A stretch of DNA of 20,038 nt from QHWT01 sp046726015. GTDB lineage: Bacteria; Acidobacteriota; Vicinamibacteria; Vicinamibacterales; 2-12-FULL-66-21. The stretch lies in the NCBI GenBank assembly GCA_046726015.1, contig JBKOZS010000226.1, positions 1 to 20,038 on the forward strand, read 5' to 3'. Under the pieces are notes generated by a model. It was not told where the DNA came from, searched no databases, and saw nothing but the letters and a program-made list of their open reading frames with translations. This document shows positions 14,390 to 20,038 of this stretch, in pieces. The position numbers were made by a program, and so were the translations under genes. Within the stretch, counting starts at the first letter, position 1. The number at the start of each line of letters is the position of its first letter.

Positions 14390-17300
14390 GTGCCATCGAT
14401 CCCCCGGGCGCGACGTGAAGTCCCCATCGTTCTCACGGCGAGCGCGCTGCTGTCGTTCGCCTCGGCGTATCGCGCCGCGGCGCTCGCCATTCCCGATCTT
14501 GGCTTCGCGGCCCTCTTCATCGTCATCCAGCTGCGGCCCGACGTCGGCGCGGCGGCGCCGTGGTTCGTCCTTGCCGCGGTGCTGGCGGGGATTGCGATTC
14601 GGCGTCTCGATCTCGAGAGCTGGGCGCTCTTCATCCCTGGCGGCCTGACGGGGCGCGTCGCCGCGGCATTCGGGACGCAAGCCGCGACAGCCGCGGCGGC
14701 GGTAGTGATCGTCGAGCGCATCCTGCTGGCTGCGCTCTCCTGCGTGATCTTCGGTCATTACGCGGCATCGCTGCTCTTCGCGCTGACGGGCGTCGGGCGG
14801 ATCCCCCTGATTGCCGCCGCCGCGGATCTCACGGCGGTCTTTGCGGTCGCGCTGCTTGGCTGGTTGTGGCTGCGCGCGCGGCGCGGCTGGCTGCTCTCGG
14901 TGACGCGGCGAACACAGCACGTCTGGGCGGCCGTCGGCACGCTGCTCGTGCTCGCCATATCTGCCGCCATCACCGCGGCGCGGTCATGGCCGGCAACCGA
15001 ACGCGCGCTGCTCGAGGCCCCGCTCGGCCCGGCGAACAGCTGGTGGTGGCTGGCCGTGGCGACGCTCGCGACGTTCGGCAAGGCTTCGCCTGCGATCGGC
15101 GTGGGGGACAGCCTGCCGCGCATCGCACGTGAGCTCGAACCGCCGCGGAGCGTAGGTCTCAAGCGAACGGCGGCACTCACCTGCGTTTACGGGCTGGCCA
15201 TCACGACGCTGCTTTCGTTTCTCTACATCGCGCTGGTTCCCGCGACGCCCGATCCTCGATGGATTGACGCGCCACTGATCGCGCTCGCCTTGAACGTCAT
15301 GGGTCCGCCCTGGCTGAGAGGTGTACTCGCGCTGGGCATCGTGGTGGCCGCGGCGCTGCTGCTCGGACAGGCCACGCGGGCCGCGCTCTGGGGTGCGGAA
15401 AGCGCGCTGGCGCGGTTGGCCGAGCGCAACGTGCTCACCGTGATCTTCCGCGCGCGTGATCCGAGGTTCGGCCAGTACGCCGCAGCGATTGACACGGTCG
15501 TCGTGACCACCGCCGCCGCAGTCGTGATGAGCGGCTCGAGCCGCGCGTGGCTCGGCTCCGCCTACGCGCTTGCGGTCGTGACGACGTTCGTGCTGCAGAT
15601 CGCCGCGCTCCTGCGGCTTCGTCGTGTTCCCGCGGGCAAGACACTGCAACTGCCGCTCAACCTGCGCGTGAGAGGACGCGAGTGGCCCATGGGAACGTGG
15701 TTGCTGGGCGTCGTGCTCGCGCTGTCGGGTCTCGCGATGCTGGTGCGCTCCGAAGCGGGGGCGATCGGCGCGGCGGTCGCGATCACCGCGCTCGCGTTCG
15801 TGCTCGCCACGCGGGCGGGCCGTGCCGACGCGCCCGAGGCCGCCGAGCTCGACCCCTCACAACTTCTTCCATCCAAGGAGCTGTCGTTCGGGCCGCTCGA
15901 GCCGAGGCCGCACACGATTCTGGTGCCGGTCCGCAATCCGAACTGGTTTGCCCATGTGGATGCGGCGCTCCGCTCCTCGCGCGATCATGACGTGGTGATC
16001 ATGATGGCGCGGATGATCGGCATCGATACCGACGAGGAATCGACCGACGAAACGCGGCCAACCGCGGCGGAGCGGCTGGTGTTTTCACGCGCGCTGGCGC
16101 TGGCTGAACGGTACGGCCGTTCGGCGCGCCTGATGATCGTGCCGGCGCACGACGTCTTCGACGCGCTGGTCGCGGCCGTACAGCGGCTGAAGGCGTCCGA
16201 GGTCTACGTCGGCGAGTCCTCGTCGATCTCGGCGGATGCACAGGCGCAGCTCCTCGGCCAGGCATGGGAGCGCGCCCCCAAGTCCGATCTCCACGTGCGG
16301 CTGGTGATCTATCACCGGAGCGGCCGCACCGCCGTGTATCACATCGGCGCGCACGCCCCCGAGCTCAATGCACGCGATCTCGATCTCATTCATTCGGTCT
16401 GGCTCGACGCGGTAAAGACGCTCGGCCAGCACGTTCATCATCACGACATCGTTCGAGCGGCGCTGACACAAATGGCTGAACAACTAAGCGGCCCGGACCG
16501 CGACGAGGCGCTGGAGGCCATCCGGCGGGTGGCCAAGCCGGCAGATGAACTCGCCGCGGCACTTCGAACACGCGACTACGCGCGACTCCGCGACATGGTC
16601 CGGAACCGCCCACCGAGCGAAATGGGAGAGCTCCTCGCGGCGCTCCCGCTCGAGGACCAGGCGGTCATTTTCCGGCTGCTGCCGCGGAAAGACGCCGCGG
16701 CGACATTCGAGTACCTGCCGCAGGACGCCCGCGAGGCATTACTCAAGACGCTGTCGAAAGAAGTGGTGGCCTCGATCCTCAACGACATGGCGCCCGATGA
16801 CCGGACGATGTTCCTCGAGGAACTGCCGGCGGCGGCCACGCGCGAGCTGCTCTCGCTGCTGACGCCGCAGGAACGCGCGATCGCGCTGACCCTGCTCGGA
16901 TATCCCGACAAGTCTGTCGGCCGTCTGATGACGCCCGACTATGTCGCCGTGCACGAGGACTGGACCGTACAGGAAGTGCTCGACTACATCCGGCGCCACG
17001 GGCAGGACAGCGAAACGCTGAACGTGATTTACGTCGTCGACGACCGCGGCGGGCTGGCCGATGACATTGGCATCAGGACCGTGCTTCTCGCGGATCCGGC
17101 GCGCCGCGTGTCGGACATCATGGACCGCCACTTCGTGGCGCTCAAGGCCACCGACGATCAGCAGACGGCGGTCTCCGTGTTCCGTCAGTACGATCGCTCG
17201 GCCCTGCCAGTCACCGACACGGCGGGAATGCTGATCGGCATCGTCACGGTGGACGACATCCTCGACGTAGCGGAGACGGAAGCGACCAAGGACATCCAGC

Positions 17301-17902
17301 GCATCGGTGGATCAGAGGCGTTGGACCAGCCCTACATGGACATCTCGTTCCGCAAGATGATTCAGAAGCGCGCGGGATGGCTGACGGCATTGTTCGTTGG
17401 AGAAATGTTGACGGCCACCGCAATGGGGTTCTTCGAGGCGGAGATCTCGCGCGCGGTCGTCCTGGCGCTGTTCGTGCCGCTCATCATTTCGAGCGGCGGC
17501 AATTCCGGATCGCAGGCGTCGACGCTCGTCATTCGCGCGCTTGCCCTTGGCGAGGTGACACTGCGCGACTGGTGGCGCGTCATGCGGCGAGAGATAGCCG
17601 CGGGGCTGGCGCTCGGTGCCATCCTGGCGGCCATTGGCTTCATGCGCATCAGCGTCTGGTCGGCGTTTTCCGACGTCTACGGTCAGCACTGGATGCTCGT
17701 CGCCATCACGGTCGCGATTGCGTTGGTCGGCATCGTGCTGTGGGGGACGCTGGTGGGTTCGCTGCTCCCCTTCCTGTTGCGGCGCCTTGGCTTCGATCCT
17801 GCGGCTTCGTCGGCGCCCTTCGTGGCAACGCTCGTCGACGTCACGGGACTGCTGATCTACTTCTCCGTCGCGATGGTCGTGTTGCACGGAACGCTGCTGT
17901 AG
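14390..17902 (+). CDS. mgtE: APC-type permease / Usp-like / MgtE magnesium transporter fusion
   Basis: One uninterrupted frame of 1170 residues, GTG start at 14390 with AGGA at 14377-14380. Residues ~8-470 are strongly hydrophobic (about 11-12 helices) and resemble APC-superfamily amino acid permeases in the second half: FGKASPAIGVGDSLPRIARE, LKRTAALTCVYGLAI, then LNLRVRGREWPMGTWLLGVV. Residues ~505-650 look like a universal-stress-protein domain (HTILVPVRNPNW at 508) whose usual G-x2-G-x9-G(S/T) ATP loop is replaced by VYVGESSSISADAQ; a helical stretch DLIHSVWLDAVK...HHHDIVRAAL follows. From ~705 there is a complete MgtE: N-terminal helical domain (~715-840), two CBS domains (~843-975, VGRLMTPDYVAVHEDW and DRSALPVTDTAG) and a five-helix pore (996-1170) with GGNSGSQA (1036-1043) and Asp1150 in VDVTGLLIYF. 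MgtE homologues are Mg2+-gated Mg2+ channels; the role of the fused permease is unknown. Confidence 0.9.
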   Translation: MPSIPRARREVPIVLTASALLSFASAYRAAALAIPDLGFAALFIVIQLRPDVGAAAPWFVLAAVLAGIAIRRLDLESWALFIPGGLTGRVAAAFGTQAATAAAAVVIVERILLAALSCVIFGHYAASLLFALTGVGRIPLIAAAADLTAVFAVALLGWLWLRARRGWLLSVTRRTQHVWAAVGTLLVLAISAAITAARSWPATERALLEAPLGPANSWWWLAVATLATFGKASPAIGVGDSLPRIARELEPPRSVGLKRTAALTCVYGLAITTLLSFLYIALVPATPDPRWIDAPLIALALNVMGPPWLRGVLALGIVVAAALLLGQATRAALWGAESALARLAERNVLTVIFRARDPRFGQYAAAIDTVVVTTAAAVVMSGSSRAWLGSAYALAVVTTFVLQIAALLRLRRVPAGKTLQLPLNLRVRGREWPMGTWLLGVVLALSGLAMLVRSEAGAIGAAVAITALAFVLATRAGRADAPEAAELDPSQLLPSKELSFGPLEPRPHTILVPVRNPNWFAHVDAALRSSRDHDVVIMMARMIGIDTDEESTDETRPTAAERLVFSRALALAERYGRSARLMIVPAHDVFDALVAAVQRLKASEVYVGESSSISADAQAQLLGQAWERAPKSDLHVRLVIYHRSGRTAVYHIGAHAPELNARDLDLIHSVWLDAVKTLGQHVHHHDIVRAALTQMAEQLSGPDRDEALEAIRRVAKPADELAAALRTRDYARLRDMVRNRPPSEMGELLAALPLEDQAVIFRLLPRKDAAATFEYLPQDAREALLKTLSKEVVASILNDMAPDDRTMFLEELPAAATRELLSLLTPQERAIALTLLGYPDKSVGRLMTPDYVAVHEDWTVQEVLDYIRRHGQDSETLNVIYVVDDRGGLADDIGIRTVLLADPARRVSDIMDRHFVALKATDDQQTAVSVFRQYDRSALPVTDTAGMLIGIVTVDDILDVAETEATKDIQRIGGSEALDQPYMDISFRKMIQKRAGWLTALFVGEMLTATAMGFFEAEISRAVVLALFVPLIISSGGNSGSQASTLVIRALALGEVTLRDWWRVMRREIAAGLALGAILAAIGFMRISVWSAFSDVYGQHWMLVAITVAIALVGIVLWGTLVGSLLPFLLRRLGFDPAASSAPFVATLVDVTGLLIYFSVAMVVLHGTLL

Positions 17903-17903
17903 C

Positions 17904-17931
17904 GGCTCAAGGCTCAAGGCTCAGGGCTCAC
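17904..17931. repeat. Four tandem GGCTCAA heptamers
   Basis: GGCTCAA, GGCTCAA, GGCTCAG and GGCTCAC are directly adjacent, starting 2 bp after the stop codon of the MgtE fusion. The tract lies in the 170-bp gap before the next gene, in which nothing else was recognised. Confidence 0.85.
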
Positions 17932-18072
17932 GGTGCCTGCGGGCGGCAATGACAACTCCTGCGGGTGACCCCACAATTCTGTCGCCTCGCGGCGTGGTCG
18001 CCGCGTCGAATTCCTGCGATTTCCGGCCGATCGCCGACGGGCACGGTCGTCGCAATGGGGCGATACCCCGAT

Positions 18073-18798
18073 ATGAGCTGGTTCCAGGTCACCGAGGAAC
18101 GGTTGCGATACCGCGGGCGAATCGACCGCGCGCCTTACGACGGATGGGCGGCATCGCCCGCCGGCGAGGAGGCCATTGCGGAGAGGGCCAAGCAGGTCGG
18201 CTTCCGCCTGTTCGGCCGTGGGCGCGCCGCGCGGCGGATCATGTGGCGCGAGTTGAAGGACCTGGCCGCCTCGCAGGCGGGGACAGTGGCGCTGGACGCA
18301 GCAGCAGACGTTTATGGGCGGGCGCTGAGCGATCTCGCGTATGCACAGGGACTGCCGCGCGTACAGGTCGGCTTGCGGCGCCTCGTGCTCGTGCCGCGCG
18401 CGCTTGCCGCGGGTCGCGCCCGCCCGTCGGTTGCGGCGCGGCTGCGGCAATGTGCGCAGATCGAGGAGCTCGACGAGCCGCTGCGCGCGTTCCTTTTCGA
18501 GCGAGTCGTGTTCGAGCTCGACCAGGCGACCCGGCACGCCCGCCCAGGCGTGAAACGTCCCGTTCGCGCTCACGATTGGAAGTGCATTGGCGTGGATACC
18601 GAGTTCGGCTGGGTCGACCAGGTCTGGTCGGGGGCGGGGTGGTCGGGGCACTTCCTGTTGTACGAATGGCCGCCAACGCCGCTCACGCGCGCGGATCGCA
18701 ACGCGCTCGCGCAAGGAATCAAAGACCTCGAGTCGGGCATCAACACGCTGTCGCGCGAGCGACGTCAGCAGCTCGTCAACGTCGCCGCCCGCGCATAG
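18073..18798 (+). CDS. Hypothetical protein, no recognised domain
   Basis: 241 residues from the ATG at 18073 (MSWFQVTEERLRYRGRID); the ATG at 18055 adds six residues and the frame is open back to 17965. I chose 18073 because a GGGG stretch lies upstream and the sequence before it has no protein-like character. The frame shows strong GC at third positions and balanced composition, while competing frames on both strands are Arg/Pro/Ala-rich shadows. No signal peptide or membrane helix is seen. Features: a basic N-terminal half (RLFGRGRAARRIMWRELKDL), a central alpha-rich part and a Trp/Gly-rich segment (HDWKCIGVDTEFGWVDQVW, then GWSGHFLLYEW) near 175-205. It is 170 bp after the MgtE fusion and stops 9 bp from the stop of the convergent propeller gene. 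Function unknown. Confidence 0.7.
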   Translation: MSWFQVTEERLRYRGRIDRAPYDGWAASPAGEEAIAERAKQVGFRLFGRGRAARRIMWRELKDLAASQAGTVALDAAADVYGRALSDLAYAQGLPRVQVGLRRLVLVPRALAAGRARPSVAARLRQCAQIEELDEPLRAFLFERVVFELDQATRHARPGVKRPVRAHDWKCIGVDTEFGWVDQVWSGAGWSGHFLLYEWPPTPLTRADRNALAQGIKDLESGINTLSRERRQQLVNVAARA

Positions 18799-18807
18799 TC
18801 CCGCTTT

Positions 18808-19788
18808 TCACTCGCGCGTTTCAAGCATCAGGATTCCCGCTCCCTGCGCGCCGCGGTGCGGGACCGCCACGAACAGCCGGTCGATCGCGGGAACAAACAA
18901 TCCCGTGCGCGCGCCGGGTCCGGTCGGCAGATGTGCGAGCCGCGTGTAACGGCCGTCTGCCTGGCGCTGAAAGACGTCCACGAAGCCTTCGCCGCCAATG
19001 ACGTACAATCGCTTACGCCTCGCGTCCCAGAACACATCGTCGGCATCCCCGACGGCGTCGAAGGCGGTCGTCCTCGTTCCGGCCGTGGTGTCGTAGACGA
19101 GCACGCGGGCCGGTTTCCGGCAGACGACGAAGAGACGCGAGCCTTCCTCGTCGAGCGTCATCGGATAGTTTGCGGCCGCGTCCGCGACCTTCCAGCGGTC
19201 AGCGACGGACATCGACTGGCGGTTCACCACCACAACCTGGTGCAGATTCGGAACGTTTACGAAAACGCGAGCGGCCATTCGTTCCAGCTGGAAGGACTCC
19301 GGATGGGCGCCAAGCGGCACCTCGCCGAGGGCCTTTCCGCTCGCCGGATCGATGGCAACGAGTGCGCCCGTGCCGACGCCGACGTACACCCGCTGCAGCG
19401 CAGCGTCATAGCGAACGTTGTCAGCGTCCCCCTGAGTCTTGATATTGGCGACGACATGCAGGTTCTTCCCTTCGCGCAGCTGGACATCTCCGGAGCCGCC
19501 ATTCGCCACGATCAGCCGGCCGGGAGGAACGAATCCGAGGCCTTGCGGCTCATCGACGTCACGCACCGAACCCAGTCGTTTGCCAGAACGTGTGTCGATG
19601 ATCTCTATCGTGTTGTTCCCCAGCGCTGCTACGAACAAGCGACCGGTGGCGCTGTCGAACGCGAAGTGATCGAATCGTCCTTCGACGCCGGGCAAGTCGA
19701 CACGTCCGACGATCGCGAGCGGCTCTGCAGCGGGAAGCGCCCCGAACGCGCTTGCGGTGAGGAAATAGAGGAGCATGAGATTACGCAT
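18808..19788 (-). CDS. Secreted YVTN/YncE-like beta-propeller protein
   Basis: 326 residues with a signal peptide (MRNLMLLYFLTASAFGALPA, then AEPL). The rest is a run of ~40-residue four-strand blades: FDHFAFDSATGRLFVAALGN, NTIEIIDTRSGKRLGSV, GLGFVPPGRLIVANGGSG, NVRYDAALQRVYVGVGTG, ALVAIDPASGKALGEVPL, YPMTLDEEGSRLFVVCRKP, VFWDARRKRLYVIGGEG. The 'D..t.rlyv' and 'v.viD..sgk' rhythm is the YVTN/NHL-lactonase-like seven-blade pattern. Most such proteins are exported and bind ligands or partner proteins; no catalytic or metal site can be assigned. It is convergent with the hypothetical gene (9-bp gap), so one terminator or readthrough must serve both. The start ATG at 19788 gives the signal peptide directly. 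Confidence 0.9.
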   Translation of the reverse strand: MRNLMLLYFLTASAFGALPAAEPLAIVGRVDLPGVEGRFDHFAFDSATGRLFVAALGNNTIEIIDTRSGKRLGSVRDVDEPQGLGFVPPGRLIVANGGSGDVQLREGKNLHVVANIKTQGDADNVRYDAALQRVYVGVGTGALVAIDPASGKALGEVPLGAHPESFQLERMAARVFVNVPNLHQVVVVNRQSMSVADRWKVADAAANYPMTLDEEGSRLFVVCRKPARVLVYDTTAGTRTTAFDAVGDADDVFWDARRKRLYVIGGEGFVDVFQRQADGRYTRLAHLPTGPGARTGLFVPAIDRLFVAVPHRGAQGAGILMLETRE

Positions 19789-19796
19789 TGTTCACC

Positions 19797-19930
19797 ACGA
19801 TTCTCACGCCGAGGCGCGTTAAGGCGCCAAGCCACACGCTGCAACGATTCTCACGCAAAGGCGCAAAGGCGCCAAGCCACACGCTGCAACGATTCTCACG
19901 CGGAGGCGCGTTAAGGCGCAAAGGCAAATC
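19797..19930. repeat. Three tandem ~45-bp direct repeats
   Basis: Copies begin ACGATTCTCACGC at 19797 (47 bp), 19844 (45 bp) and 19889 (last copy diverges after ~40 bp). Copies 1 and 2 share the tail GGCGCCAAGCCACACGCTGCA; all share GGCGC-AAGGCGC words internally (with GTTAAGGCGC in copies 1 and 3, AAAGGCGC in copy 2). The repeats start 9 bp upstream of the propeller gene's start codon, so they occupy its promoter region. Confidence 0.9.
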
Positions 19931-19954
19931 CTTCAACATCACGGTCCGTTCGCC

Positions 19955-19971
19955 GTTGCAATTGGTGCAAC
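19955..19971. promoter_or_regulatory. Dyad GTTGCA-N5-TGCAAC, possible enhancer-binding site
   Basis: Perfect 6-bp inverted repeat with a 5-bp centre. It lies about 50 bp upstream of the -24 element at 20012, i.e. near -75 from the predicted start, a usual place for activators of sigma-54 promoters. The regulator is unknown. Confidence 0.4.
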
Positions 19972-20011
19972 ATTTTCGTACTGATCTCGCAAAAATCAAT
20001 TGTATTTGCCG

Positions 20012-20027
20012 TGGCATCTCTCCTGCT
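20012..20027 (+). promoter_or_regulatory. Sigma-54-like (-24/-12) promoter pointing out of the window
   Basis: TGGCAT (20012-20017) and CTGCT (20023-20027) match TGGCAC-N5-TTGCW with the invariant GG and GC separated by exactly 10 bp (GG 20013-20014, GC 20025-20026). Transcription would begin near 20038, the window edge, so the target gene lies outside. Confidence 0.5.
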
Positions 20028-20038
20028 ATGGTGCGGGT

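Noticed and set aside
17914..18714. Minus-strand 266-residue open frame opposite the hypothetical gene
   Set aside because: Arg/Pro-rich shadow composition; the plus-strand frame has the better codon pattern and amino acid balance.

Overview
The window reads as a piece of a GC-rich, Gram-negative-type bacterial chromosome, most likely an acidobacterium of the Vicinamibacteria type. This is an inference from gene content: a secreted protein made of carboxypeptidase-regulatory-like beta-sandwich repeats, an HspR-controlled chaperone operon, a ferrochelatase of the actinobacterial/coproporphyrin type, a sigma-54-like promoter, and many low-complexity 'word-repeat' intergenic elements. No phage, plasmid, IS transposase or CRISPR array was seen.

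Layout. 1-248 is the 3' end of a VOC/glyoxalase-family gene. 249-721 has no convincing gene; it holds a short direct repeat and a hairpin whose sequence mirrors the anticodon arm of the neighbouring tRNA-Pro(CGG) (722-798, minus, CCA encoded). A leftward block follows: MFS transporter -> surE (29-nt overlap) -> secreted alpha/beta hydrolase with a TPR-like tail. Divergent from it is a ferrochelatase (4245-5237), then a four-repeat secreted beta-sandwich protein (5454-7274). A TerC-family membrane protein (7358-8110, minus) is convergent with that protein.

The centre of the window is a protein quality-control block: hspR, a cysteine-free DnaJ/CbpA-type co-chaperone, clpB and then ftsH, all rightward. 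In front of hspR a sigma-70 promoter (TTGACA-N17-TATGTT) is overlapped by an inverted repeat with exactly the half-site spacing of the HAIR operator known from HspR systems (CTTGA-N11-TCAAG). The likely circuit is therefore autoregulation: HspR represses hspR-cbpA-clpB until heat or unfolded protein relieves it. An intercistronic stem-loop lies directly before clpB. ftsH has a 122-bp gap before it and may be co-transcribed or have its own promoter.

The most unusual gene is at 14390-17902: one 1170-residue reading frame joining an APC-superfamily-like permease, a universal-stress-protein-like domain and an apparently complete MgtE magnesium channel (MgtE_N, two CBS domains, five-helix pore with the GGN-SG-QA motif and the conserved pore Asp). 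It is followed by an unrecognised 241-residue protein and, convergent with it, a secreted YVTN/YncE-like beta-propeller. The right end (19797-20038) holds three copies of a ~45-bp direct repeat, then a dyad and a -24/-12 sigma-54-like promoter pointing out of the window.

Nearly every larger intergenic gap contains a different short-word repeat (5275-5350, 7279-7351, 17904-17931, 12321-12353, 4212-4241, 19797-19930). Two of these fold back as long imperfect palindromes. They look like one style of element rather than one sequence family.
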